A stretch of 64,000 nt of DNA. Origin: Kangiella taiwanensis (GTDB taxonomy: Bacteria; Pseudomonadota; Gammaproteobacteria; Enterobacterales; Kangiellaceae). Below are positions 52,141 through 60,367 of this stretch, in pieces. A model generated the notes under the pieces. That model had not been told where the DNA came from, did no database searches, and was given only the letters and a program-made list of their open reading frames with translations. The DNA lies in assembly GCF_020005165.1 (NCBI RefSeq), contig NZ_JAHCLT010000001.1:744001-808000 (forward strand), given 5' to 3'. The position numbers and the translations under genes were made by a program. Numbering within the stretch: position 1 is the first letter of the stretch; each line of letters starts with the position of its first letter.

Positions 52141-52449
52141 ATGTTAAGGAAAATTAATAATTACATTAAAGATGTTATATGGCGAATTAGATACGGTGAA
52201 AATAGCTGGACTTTGGACATAGATAAAAGCTTTGAATCATTTAAGCTTATGAAAAATAACAACGTTATTAATGAGGTTCGGTTTGATGAAGTAATTAGTG
52301 CTGAGTTAAAAGATATTTCTGCAATAACCTATGACTTACAAGCTGTTTATGTTGAGATTAATTACTCTGGGGTATTAGAAATCACAGAAGAAGTGTCAAA
52401 TTTTAAAGAATTGGTAATGGTATTAAAGGATAAAAGACTCCTAAAGTAA
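52141..52449 (+). CDS. AT-rich orphan gene, unknown function
   Basis: A 102-residue protein from the ATG at 52141 that I do not recognise. It is Lys/Asn/Ile-rich, with no membrane segment or signal peptide, and would be a small soluble alpha/beta protein (WRIRYGENSWTLDIDKSF near the start). Base composition is visibly more AT-rich than in the flanking biotin genes, with many AAT, ATT and AAA codons, suggesting recent acquisition or weak constraint. It follows bioC by 65 bases and is convergent with the coiled-coil gene. Confidence 0.62.
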   Translation: MLRKINNYIKDVIWRIRYGENSWTLDIDKSFESFKLMKNNNVINEVRFDEVISAELKDISAITYDLQAVYVEINYSGVLEITEEVSNFKELVMVLKDKRLLK

Positions 52450-52457
52450 TGAAGCTG

Positions 52458-53174
52458 TTACGACTTCTGTTTGTTTTCGAATTTAACAACTTTTTCTTCA
52501 AGCTCTTTTTCTTTGGCTTTTAGGATATCTTTGACGTTTTTCATTTGCGCGTCATGTAGAAAGTCGCGCAGGGTTTCGAACTCGGTACGGTAGAAGTCGC
52601 GTTCGTCGCGCAAATTATCGGTATTCTTGCTCAAAGTTTGGTTGGCAAGTATCAGGCGCTTATGGCTCTTTTTGATGTGTTCATAATCGGCTAGGTAGTT
52701 CGACTTAAAGTGTTCAATTTCGTCTTGTGATTCTTTACGAACGTTTTTGAGTTTTTCTTCATGAGATGTTTTTAAATCGTCCATTTCAGCTTCGAGCTCA
52801 CGCTTGGTATCAGAAATGGATTGTAAGGCATCCATGTAATTTTTATGGGCTTCTTCGTAGCTGGATAGCGTTTTTTCGTATTTGGAGTTAAGTTGGCGAT
52901 GCTCTTGAATTAACGAGGTGTTACGCTCAGACAGACTTGTTAGAGAGTCTTTAAGTTTTTTGTAGTCGGACTCTAAGTCTTCAATTTTCTGCTTTTTGTT
53001 GGCGATGTTCTGAGTGTTTTCTTTGATGACTTGTTTGAGTTCATCATTTTTAGACTCAAGCTGACGCACTAACGCATGCTTTAAGGTCGCCGTCACAACA
53101 GCGCCAAGCAGCAGCACTAGCGCTAGGATGCCTAGCACTAATATGATAGTGTTATCGCCTAAAAAGTTATCCAT
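52458..53174 (-). CDS. Membrane-anchored coiled-coil protein, unknown function
   Basis: A 238-residue protein with one N-terminal membrane segment (about 8-30) followed by a nearly continuous coiled coil (about 35-235) rich in Glu, Lys, Leu and Gln. There is no enzymatic motif. It resembles many structural envelope or DNA-associated coiled-coil proteins in composition only. It lies between the bioC side and bioD and runs opposite to both, so it interrupts what would otherwise be a longer biotin operon. Confidence 0.78.
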   Translation of the reverse strand: MDNFLGDNTIILVLGILALVLLLGAVVTATLKHALVRQLESKNDELKQVIKENTQNIANKKQKIEDLESDYKKLKDSLTSLSERNTSLIQEHRQLNSKYEKTLSSYEEAHKNYMDALQSISDTKRELEAEMDDLKTSHEEKLKNVRKESQDEIEHFKSNYLADYEHIKKSHKRLILANQTLSKNTDNLRDERDFYRTEFETLRDFLHDAQMKNVKDILKAKEKELEEKVVKFENKQKS

Positions 53175-53273
53175 ATTACGTGTCTATTTCATGTTGAGTA
53201 CTTGGGTGAACCAAACGTTGTCATCCATAGTATATAGCAATCATACTCGATTAATTGTGCGAGGTATAACAAA

Positions 53274-53987
53274 TTGAGTAAAGCTAACCGTAAATTCTTC
53301 GTGGCAGGAACCGATACAGAGATCGGTAAAACCTTTATTTCTACGGCATTGATTCGTGCTTTTGCGAATCGAAAACTGTCTGTTGTCGGGCTTAAGCCGA
53401 TAGCGTCGGGTGCGGAGCCAGTGCAGGGCGTCTTGAAAAATGATGATGCGTTGCAACTGCAGCAAGCGTCAAATATGTCCTTTAGTTATAACGAAATCAA
53501 TCCGCTGTGTTTCGAGCCAGCAATTGCTCCTCATATCGCTGCGGATTTAGCAGGCCAAGCTTTAGATGTGGAAGAGCTTGCCAATAGGGTTGTGATGCCA
53601 GATAACGCCGATGTTATTTTGGTTGAAGGCGCTGGCGGTTGGTTGACACCACTAAATCAAAAAGAGACTTATGCTGACTGGGTTGAGCAAGAGCAACTGG
53701 ATGTAATCTTAGTGGTAGGGATGAAGCTAGGTTGTCTAAATCATGCCATGTTAAGTGTTCGTGATATTGAACGCCGCGGTCTTAAAGTATCGGGCTGGGT
53801 AGCGAACTTTGCTCAAGGTAAAATGAACATGGCTGAAGACAATGTGAAGTGGTTAAAGCAGAATATTACTGCGCCTTGCCTGGGTATCGTGCCATTCCAA
53901 GACAGCACTGAGGCAAAAGGGCAAGACGCAGAGATGCAGTTAGCTAACAGCGTTGCTGAGCTACTGGATACGAGTGTTCTTCTCTGA
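53274..53987 (+). CDS. bioD: Dethiobiotin synthetase
   Basis: ATP-dependent carboxylation of 7,8-diaminononanoate to dethiobiotin, the step before BioB. It has 237 residues from a TTG start at 53274 with GAGG upstream. The P-loop is FVAGTDTEIGKTFIST at the very N-terminus. The LKPIASGAEP block, ILVEGAGGWLTPLN and LGCLNHAMLSV segments confirm the family. It is separated from bioB-F-H-C by about 1.2 kb. Its 3' end overlaps the convergent lipoprotein gene by 27 bases. No second BirA site was seen. Confidence 0.95.
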   Translation: MSKANRKFFVAGTDTEIGKTFISTALIRAFANRKLSVVGLKPIASGAEPVQGVLKNDDALQLQQASNMSFSYNEINPLCFEPAIAPHIAADLAGQALDVEELANRVVMPDNADVILVEGAGGWLTPLNQKETYADWVEQEQLDVILVVGMKLGCLNHAMLSVRDIERRGLKVSGWVANFAQGKMNMAEDNVKWLKQNITAPCLGIVPFQDSTEAKGQDAEMQLANSVAELLDTSVLL

Positions 53988-54368
53988 AGCTACGCATTGA
54001 TTGCGAATACAGCTGACATTGGGTTTAGGTGTAACTTGGCATGTGCCGATGACCTGATTGTCTTTATTGTATTGCTTTCGCATCTCTTCGTATTGTTTGC
54101 CCATCTTTTCGAGCGCTGCGACGTCAGAGTTGGTTTTAGAATAGGCCATATAGGCTTCGGGGCCACCGCATGGCTTGTTGCCGATCGGTAGCAAGCCACA
54201 ATCAGTACTGCTAGTACAACCTTCGGTGCTGGCAGCTTGTTGGATCTGAGCATACAAATCTTGCGGCGATGCTGTCGTGTTACCACCATTGGCTTGCGAG
54301 CAAGACTGAGTGAGGCTCATCAGCACGGCCATCGAGCCAAGTAGTAAAAATTGGTTTAACTTCATCAT
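53961..54368 (-). CDS. Cys-containing small lipoprotein, unknown function
   Basis: A 135-residue protein with a lipoprotein signal (hydrophobic core about 7-18, lipobox LTQSC). The mature part has six further cysteines, including CTSSTDCGLLPIGNKPCGGP followed by YMAYSKTNSD, and a final CIRNQC. I recall a loose proteobacterial family with the KPCGGP-x3-Y-x2-YS pattern but no function for it. Disulfides in the periplasm are likely. Its last 27 bases overlap the end of bioD on the other strand. Confidence 0.72.
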   Translation of the reverse strand: MMKLNQFLLLGSMAVLMSLTQSCSQANGGNTTASPQDLYAQIQQAASTEGCTSSTDCGLLPIGNKPCGGPEAYMAYSKTNSDVAALEKMGKQYEEMRKQYNKDNQVIGTCQVTPKPNVSCIRNQCVASEKNTRIQ

Positions 54369-54480
54369 TCAATCCTTGTATCGTTGAGTTCAATATTTAT
54401 ACATAGTATAAGTCTATAATTCTATTCGGTTTTTGTTCTCCCTAATAGCTCACAAATTACAAAGAGTGTAAAGTATTACT

Positions 54481-54849
54481 ATGAAACCCGGAAAAACAGG
54501 ATTGCCCCGAATCATTCATGCCAGTCATTACTCATGGCTAGGTTTAAAAGCTGCTTGGAGGCATGAAGCGGCTTTCCGCCAAGAACTTGTCATGGCTGTA
54601 GTGCTGATACCTTTAAGCTTTGTTTTGGGACAGTCTGCTGCGCAAATTGGCTTAATGGTAATGTCTGTGTTGCTGGTGTTAATGATGGAGCTGATTAACT
54701 CTGCGGTTGAAGCTGTGGTTGACCGTTTTGGAGGGGAGCAACATCAGCTATCAGGCAGGGCGAAGGATATCGGCTCTGCTGCTGTTGCGATCGCGATTTT
54801 GAACTTGGTTATAGTCTGGGCCGTGATTCTTATCATGAATTTTGTTTAG
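54481..54849 (+). CDS. dgkA: Diacylglycerol kinase
   Basis: Small integral-membrane kinase that recycles diacylglycerol to phosphatidic acid. The 122-residue length equals E. coli DgkA. The catalytic glutamates are in HEAAFRQELV (about 29-38) and MMELINSAVEAVVDRFG (about 64-80), followed by HQLSGRAKDIGSAAVA. Three membrane segments are visible. It is a single-gene unit between the lipoprotein and the hydrolase. Confidence 0.96.
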   Translation: MKPGKTGLPRIIHASHYSWLGLKAAWRHEAAFRQELVMAVVLIPLSFVLGQSAAQIGLMVMSVLLVLMMELINSAVEAVVDRFGGEQHQLSGRAKDIGSAAVAIAILNLVIVWAVILIMNFV

Positions 54850-54880
54850 TCGGTGTCTCTTTCTTCGTCCATTAAAGCTG

Positions 54881-55474
54881 TCAGAATAGTCCGCGGATAA
54901 AATTACGACTGTGTTGTACTGCGAGTGCCCAGCTCTCTTCTGTGGAAATCTCTGAGCGCTTTAGGGTTTCTAGGCTGTGATTACCATCCTGTAACCATGT
55001 AACGTCAATATTACTGCTCAGATGATAGCTTGCAACTTCTTTGGGTTTACCAAAAGTATCGCGGGTACCTTGCAAAATCAGCGTTGGCGTTTTTATAGAT
55101 TTAAGGTGTTCCGTTCGTGTTTTCTCTGGCTTGCCCGGTGGGTGAAATGGATAACCCATTGCGATGACACCACTGACAGCTGTCTCATCAGCGATCATTG
55201 TCGCCACTCGGCCGCCCATGGACTTGCCACCGATGACCACAATATCGCTGTTAACTTGCTCAATTTGCTGTTTGAAGCTTTCGATTAACTTAGGCATTCG
55301 ATCTGGCGGAGACTTTTTCCCTGTTTCCTGTCGACGGAGCATATAAGGGAAGTCAAAGGTGATAACATCGATGCAACTATCACTTATTTCACGCTGCATA
55401 TACCGCATAAACTCAGACTGAGAGTCGGCGCCAGCACCATGTGCGAGAATCAGGGTTGCGCAAGCTTGTGCCAT
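54881..55474 (-). CDS. Alpha/beta hydrolase (KANL3/Tex30-like)
   Basis: A 197-residue alpha/beta hydrolase of the small dienelactone-hydrolase-like group related to eukaryotic KANL3/Tex30. The N-terminal LILAHGAGADSQSEFM, the nucleophile GGKSMGGRVATMIAD (about 82-96), the acid in LQGTRDTFGKP and the histidine in DGNHSLETLKRS are all present. The substrate is unknown. It is divergent from dam. Confidence 0.86.
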   Translation of the reverse strand: MAQACATLILAHGAGADSQSEFMRYMQREISDSCIDVITFDFPYMLRRQETGKKSPPDRMPKLIESFKQQIEQVNSDIVVIGGKSMGGRVATMIADETAVSGVIAMGYPFHPPGKPEKTRTEHLKSIKTPTLILQGTRDTFGKPKEVASYHLSSNIDVTWLQDGNHSLETLKRSEISTEESWALAVQHSRNFIRGLF

Positions 55475-55563
55475 GCTAGATACCTATAAATCGTTAATTT
55501 CGCTGTTATTCGTGATCGGTTTTGATAAACTAGCCGACAATACCAGTTTATTTGCCGATTCGA

Positions 55564-56394
55564 ATGTCGATAGCCCAGCCTATAAAGTTTCAAAGACCCT
55601 TCCTTAAGTGGGCTGGTGGCAAGTTTAGATTATTACCAAAGATTCTGCATCATTTGCCGCAAGGAAAAAAGCTAATCGAGCCGTTCGTGGGTTCTGGTGT
55701 CGTCTTTCTTAATGCAGATTACGATCGCTATGTGCTAGCAGATATTAATCCGGACCTGATCAACCTGTTTCGTGATTTAAAGCGCGGTAAAAGTAGCTTT
55801 ATTAACTATTGCGCCAATTACTTCATAGAGTCTAACAATAAAGAAAAACGCTTTTATGAGTTGCGTGAACACTTTAATCAGCTTGAGGCTGGTAAAGAAC
55901 GTTCGGCATTATTCTTGTATTTCAATCGCCACGGCTATAACGGTTTGTGTCGATACAATCGTTCGGGGGGCTTCAATGTGCCTTTCGGTCGGTACAAGCG
56001 ACCATACTTCCCTGGACACGAGCTTGAAGTATTTTCTAAGAAAGCACAAAAGGCAGAGTTTCGATGTCAAAGCTTTCGTCAAAGTTTTAATGCGGCACGA
56101 CAGGGTGATGTCATTTATTGCGATCCACCCTATATCCCGCAGAGCTTAACCGCGAACTTTACTGACTACACTAAACAAGGCTTCAGTTATGACCAGCAGG
56201 CCGAGTTGGGTTTTTTAGCGGAAAGGGCGCTTGAGAAGAAGGTCGTAACGGCTATTTCAAATCATGATACAGTCGTAGCCCGTGAGATTTATAAAGAGGC
56301 CACGACTGTTGCAACGTTTGACGTCCAGCGCTTTATTTCCTGTGATGGGAATAACCGTTCGAAAGCCAAAGAGTTACTGGCTGTTTATAAATAA
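55564..56394 (+). CDS. dam: DNA adenine methyltransferase Dam
   Basis: Methylates adenine, expected in GATC, for mismatch-repair strand marking and replication control. It has 276 residues from the ATG at 55564; an in-frame TTG at 55552 would add four. Class D12 motifs are clear: FLKWAGGKFRLLPKI for SAM binding, LIEPFVGSGVVFLN, NRHGYNGLCRYNRSGGFNVP and the catalytic YCDPPY. No restriction partner is nearby, so it looks like the solitary housekeeping enzyme. Its stop codon directly abuts that of the convergent DUF2970 gene. Confidence 0.94.
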   Translation: MSIAQPIKFQRPFLKWAGGKFRLLPKILHHLPQGKKLIEPFVGSGVVFLNADYDRYVLADINPDLINLFRDLKRGKSSFINYCANYFIESNNKEKRFYELREHFNQLEAGKERSALFLYFNRHGYNGLCRYNRSGGFNVPFGRYKRPYFPGHELEVFSKKAQKAEFRCQSFRQSFNAARQGDVIYCDPPYIPQSLTANFTDYTKQGFSYDQQAELGFLAERALEKKVVTAISNHDTVVAREIYKEATTVATFDVQRFISCDGNNRSKAKELLAVYK

Positions 56395-56697
56395 TTAGCC
56401 AGCGCCCGAGCCTTCTAGGGCTGAGTTCACGAAGTATAAAATCGTTACGATAAAGACCACCACGAAAATAAGACCACCAACGATAAACTGAACGGCGCTA
56501 CCTTTTTCGAAATCTTTCTCGCGTTGCTCTTCAGATTGAACACCAAACATGGCGCCTAAAACGCTTTGTACTGTGGACCAAAAGCCAGTGCCTGTACGGC
56601 TACTTTGGGACTCGGTGTTGGGTTCTGAAGATTGTTTTTTGGACTCAGGAAAGTTGTCCAATGAGGAGTCATTGGTTTTTTCGGTTTCTTGATTCAT
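56395..56697 (-). CDS. DUF2970 membrane protein
   Basis: A 100-residue protein with a Ser/Glu/Asn-rich, disordered-looking N-terminus (about 1-37) and the DUF2970 core: FWSTVQSVLGAMFGVQSEEQ followed by KDFEKGSAVQFIVGG and one membrane segment (about 68-92). Function is unknown; the family is widespread in beta- and gammaproteobacteria. It converges on dam with no intergenic bases. Confidence 0.85.
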   Translation of the reverse strand: MNQETEKTNDSSLDNFPESKKQSSEPNTESQSSRTGTGFWSTVQSVLGAMFGVQSEEQREKDFEKGSAVQFIVGGLIFVVVFIVTILYFVNSALEGSGAG

Positions 56698-56755
56698 TGT
56701 TTGACACTAAATCGTACTTTAGAAAGGGTTAATATAACTCAACCCTCTCTAAAAA

Positions 56756-57061
56756 TTAAGACTTTTCAAACAACTCCAAGAATTGGATGAAGTGCAAGCT
56801 CGGCATAGTGTGTGACTCGGTAAGCCACGAGTACCAACTTGCTGATTTTTTCACACTGTTTGTGCTGCCAAGTTGAGTTTGAGCTGGTTCCAGTAGCTCT
56901 GGCTCAATTGAGGTAATGATGTGTAGTTCATCGCTGTTATAACCAATATGGTTACTATCGGAACAGACCTGAGCTTTAGCAAAAGCACTAGAACCACCCA
57001 TGATGCTCAATGCAACACCAGTCGTGATAAATAATTGTTTTATGCTTTTTTTGATCAACAT
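56756..57061 (-). CDS. Small exported protein, unknown function
   Basis: A 101-residue protein with a signal peptide (about 1-28, ending near AFAKA). The mature part has no recognisable domain; it is Ser/Thr/Glu-rich, with one cysteine and a Trp/Tyr cluster (ASWYSWLTESH). A GGAG-like site precedes the start (AGGAGATAACC). Isolated between class II DAHP synthase and DUF2970, it is probably a lineage-specific gene. Confidence 0.65.
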   Translation of the reverse strand: MLIKKSIKQLFITTGVALSIMGGSSAFAKAQVCSDSNHIGYNSDELHIITSIEPELLEPAQTQLGSTNSVKKSASWYSWLTESHTMPSLHFIQFLELFEKS

Positions 57062-57147
57062 GGTTATCTCCTCACCATATTTTTCTCGCGCCTATATACT
57101 CCCGATTTAGAGTATCTCCCGAATATATTACAAAATGTGTTTATAGA

Positions 57148-58527
57148 TCAAGAGTTTGATGAGGTTTTTTGCTCGCTGGAAAAAGCTTTGGACTGAGATA
57201 ATGTTAAACTATCAATTAATTCAAAGGCTTGGCTGAGATTTAATCGTGGGTCAACGAGGCTGGTGTAGGCTTTACCTAATTCTTGATGTTTTACAGTATA
57301 GCTACTACCAACGCACTCCATCACCGCTTCGCCCGTCATTTCAAGGTGAACCGCGCCAAGATGAGAGTCATTTTCCTGATGAATATCAAAGGCTTGCTGT
57401 AATTCAGACTGTATGTGGCTATAGTCCCGTGTTTTGTAACCGTTCGCGCTGACTTGGGTATTGCCATGCATCGGATCACAACTCCATAAGACCCTGATAT
57501 CAGCATCTTGAATAGCCTGAATCATGGCTGGAAGTTTATCCGCGATCTGCTCATGACCAAAACGCTGAATTAAGGTCAGACGCCCCGCTTCGTTGTCAGG
57601 GTTAATCCAGCGGCATAACTCAACCAGATCTTGTGGCCTAACGGTGGGGCCGACTTTGATGGCTATAGGATTGGCGATACCACGCAAGTATTCTAGATGG
57701 GCGCTTTCACTTTGAACGGTGCGCATTCCGACCCAAGGAAAGTGAGTCGATAAATTATACCAGCGGGCATTGTTGGCTTTTCGGGTTAAGGCCTGCTCGT
57801 AGTGAAGGTGCAGTGCCTCATGGCTGGTATAAAATTCGGTTAAGTTTCTGTGGGCGGTTTGTTTACCATTGAATTGGTGGAACAAACTTAAGGCATCACG
57901 AAAATTACGCAGGCTTTTGTGCAATTCTTTTTGCTGGGCTAAGTCATGTAAAGAGTTAACTTCAGCCTCAAGGTTAAACAGCTCATCAAGTTCTGCTTCC
58001 AAAAGCGAGCGAATGTAATTCAGCGTCAAGGAAGCATAACTGTAACCCTCTAGCATACGCGCTGGGTCAGGGGTTCGTGCCGATTCCGTGAAGTGCACAT
58101 GATTGACCAAATCACCTCGATAGCTGGTTAAGGTGGTCTCGCCTTGTGTTTCGGTTAATTCAGAGCGCGGCTTGGCGTATTGCCCAGCAATACGACCGAT
58201 TCGCGTGATTGGCTGACGTGTTTTTTGACTGACCAACAGGCTTAAGCTTAATAGGCTGCGAACCTTTTGTGAAATAGCGTCAGCATTACAGTCCGAAAAA
58301 GATTCTGCGCAGTCGCCGCCTTGTACAATAAAGCGTTTTCCAGCCTGCGCTTCGGCAATGCGAGCTTTTAAAGTATCGACTTCTGAGCTGGAGACCAACG
58401 GTGGGAGCTGACACAGCTTATCGACCACTTGCTGTAGAGCTTGTGGATCACCGTATTTGATTTGTTGACTGACAGGCTTATCTTTCCAGCTGTCTGGACG
58501 CCAAGTGTCAGCAGTGTGGTCAACCAT
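57148..58527 (-). CDS. Class II 3-deoxy-7-phosphoheptulonate (DAHP) synthase
   Basis: Condenses phosphoenolpyruvate and erythrose-4-phosphate, the first step of aromatic amino acid synthesis. The 459-residue sequence is of the plant-like class II type (as in plants, Pseudomonas and Mycobacterium), not the AroF/G/H type I of E. coli. Diagnostic segments are FIVQGGDCAESFSDC, ITRIGRIAGQYAKPRS, the WVGMRTVQSESAHLEYLRG block and LWSCDPMHGNT. No other aromatic pathway gene is adjacent. Confidence 0.93.
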   Translation of the reverse strand: MVDHTADTWRPDSWKDKPVSQQIKYGDPQALQQVVDKLCQLPPLVSSSEVDTLKARIAEAQAGKRFIVQGGDCAESFSDCNADAISQKVRSLLSLSLLVSQKTRQPITRIGRIAGQYAKPRSELTETQGETTLTSYRGDLVNHVHFTESARTPDPARMLEGYSYASLTLNYIRSLLEAELDELFNLEAEVNSLHDLAQQKELHKSLRNFRDALSLFHQFNGKQTAHRNLTEFYTSHEALHLHYEQALTRKANNARWYNLSTHFPWVGMRTVQSESAHLEYLRGIANPIAIKVGPTVRPQDLVELCRWINPDNEAGRLTLIQRFGHEQIADKLPAMIQAIQDADIRVLWSCDPMHGNTQVSANGYKTRDYSHIQSELQQAFDIHQENDSHLGAVHLEMTGEAVMECVGSSYTVKHQELGKAYTSLVDPRLNLSQAFELIDSLTLSQSKAFSSEQKTSSNS

Positions 58528-58954
58528 GAGAAATCAATTTAATTACTTCAATAAAGTTATTCTATCCCATAAGATAAGGGCGAGCAAAAAAGTCGAAAAA
58601 GAAAGCAGTAATGATATAAGTCAGGCTGAAAAGCAATTAGAAAAGGTCTGGATGCTCGACAAAAACTAGAAGTTAGAAAAGCTGAGGTGACGCTAATCAA
58701 GGCAAAATGGAGCGAAATAGCGGAGCTTATTGTTTGATAAGTGAGCAGATTGAGCGACATTTTAACGATGAGTAGCGGAAATTTTAGTAATGATTACCAG
58801 TTAGGAGAGTAATTATCGAAAACGGCTTGGGCTATAGCGTGGCGCGGCAAAGCTTTACGAAGTGATTTGAGTTTATTAGGAAATAAATGATAAGCGCTGA
58901 GTAAAGCTTTAACAAAGCCATGCTGACGAGCAAGGCGTTTGGTATTTAATAATT
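58528..58954. other. Gene-free spacer upstream of radA
   Basis: This 427-base gap between the divergent DAHP synthase and radA genes has no supported gene. Frames over 60 codons on the minus strand lack any domain character. The plus strand shows recurring short words (GGAGCG, TAGCGGA, TTGAGCGA at about 58710-58780, and two AAGCTTTA at about 58850-58910) and scattered stop codons. This looks like a decayed or dispersed intergenic repeat rather than coding sequence. It should also contain both divergent promoters. Confidence 0.45.
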
Positions 58955-60319
58955 ATGGCGAAAGTAAAAACAATCTACGTCTGCCAAGAATGCGGCTCAG
59001 AAAGCCCTAAGTGGGCGGGGCAATGCGGTCAATGTAAAGCTTGGAACTCAATGGTTGAGCAAGCTGACGTGAAGCAAAGCAAAGCTGAAAAGAGTTCACG
59101 TTTCACAGGCTACGCGGGTGAGCAAAGCAAAGTCGTTAAGATGGACAAGGTGGACTTGTCTGAAGTACCACGTATGGGCTCTGGCATGTCAGAACTGGAT
59201 CGCGTGCTAGGTGGTGGCTTGGTTCCTGGCTCTGTGGTTTTGATGGGTGGTGACCCTGGTATTGGTAAATCGACTATCTTGCTACAGAGCTTGTGCAAAA
59301 TTAGCGAAGAGATGCCTGTCCTTTATGTTACGGGCGAGGAGTCGATGCAGCAGGTGACGATGCGTGCGCAGCGTCTTGGGCTAAAGACGGGTGACTTTTC
59401 ATTACTGACAGAAACTCAGGTCGAACAAATCACCACACAGGCTTTAATGCAAAAACCAAAAGTCATGGTGGTGGACTCAATTCAGACCATTTACACCGAA
59501 ATGCTGCAGTCGGCACCGGGTGGTGTGGCGCAGGTGCGTGAAAGTGCGGCACAGTTGGTTCGTTTTGCGAAGCAAACGGGCACAACCTTATTAGTGGTCG
59601 GTCACGTGACAAAAGATGGCGCGCTGGCAGGGCCGCGCGTGCTTGAGCATATGGTTGATGCCGTACTGTATTTTGAGGGCGAGCGCGATGGGCGTTTACG
59701 CTTACTGCGTGCGGTGAAAAATCGCTTTGGTGCAGTCAACGAATTAGGCGTGTTTGCCATGACCGATGAAGGGCTAAAGCAAGTCAAAAACCCTTCTGCG
59801 ATTTTCTTATCCAAATATACGGATCCTGTGGCTGGCAGTGCTATTGTTTCGACTTGGGAAGGGACTCGCCCCATGCTGGTCGAAATTCAGGCTTTGGTGG
59901 ATACTTCTCATGCGCCGCAGCCTAAACGAGTTGCTGTTGGTTTGGATCACCAGCGTATTGCCATGCTGCTAGCTGTTTTAAACCGCCATGGTGGCGTAGC
60001 AACGTTTGATCAGGATGTGTTTGCTAACGTAGTTGGTGGCGTACGGGTCATGGAAACCAGTTCGGACTTGGCATTGATCGCGGCGATTATTTCAAGTTTG
60101 CGCAACCGACCGTTAGAAGAACATTTGGTGATTTTTGGTGAAGTCGGTTTGGCGGGTGAAGTGCGTCCCGTACCGAATGGTCAGGAGCGTTTAAAGGAAG
60201 CCGAAAAACATGGCTTCAAAAAAGCGATTGTTCCGAAAGGTAACCTTCCTTCAAAACCGATCAAGGGTTTGGAGGTCCATGGCGTCAGTAGGTTACAGGA
60301 AATGATTAACCTACTGTGA
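58955..60319 (+). CDS. radA: DNA repair protein RadA
   Basis: RecA-like ATPase that promotes branch migration in recombination. The 454-residue protein starts with the zinc finger CQECGSESPKWAGQCGQC. Walker A is GDPGIGKSTILL (about 98-109). The RadA-specific KNRFG motif lies in RAVKNRFGAVNELGVF, and a C-terminal Lon-like domain ends DVFANVVGGVRVMETSSDLA onward. It is followed by the potassium-channel gene after 48 bases. Confidence 0.96.
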   Translation: MAKVKTIYVCQECGSESPKWAGQCGQCKAWNSMVEQADVKQSKAEKSSRFTGYAGEQSKVVKMDKVDLSEVPRMGSGMSELDRVLGGGLVPGSVVLMGGDPGIGKSTILLQSLCKISEEMPVLYVTGEESMQQVTMRAQRLGLKTGDFSLLTETQVEQITTQALMQKPKVMVVDSIQTIYTEMLQSAPGGVAQVRESAAQLVRFAKQTGTTLLVVGHVTKDGALAGPRVLEHMVDAVLYFEGERDGRLRLLRAVKNRFGAVNELGVFAMTDEGLKQVKNPSAIFLSKYTDPVAGSAIVSTWEGTRPMLVEIQALVDTSHAPQPKRVAVGLDHQRIAMLLAVLNRHGGVATFDQDVFANVVGGVRVMETSSDLALIAAIISSLRNRPLEEHLVIFGEVGLAGEVRPVPNGQERLKEAEKHGFKKAIVPKGNLPSKPIKGLEVHGVSRLQEMINLL

Positions 60320-60367
60320 TAAGTTATTGAGGGTTATACACAATTCAATTTGTAGCTAAGAGGCGCA

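Noticed and set aside
52458-53174. Coiled-coil protein as RmuC or a chromosome-partition protein
   Set aside because: Only the membrane anchor and heptad composition are visible; the RmuC nuclease-like domain is absent.
55564-56394. Dam as part of a restriction-modification or defence system
   Set aside because: Neighbours are a hydrolase and DUF2970; no nuclease or defence gene is present, and the protein looks like the housekeeping Dam.
58557-58760. 67-codon minus-strand frame between the DAHP synthase and radA genes
   Set aside because: Ser/Phe/Leu-rich with no domain, no good ribosome-binding site, and lying in a spacer with repeat-like composition.
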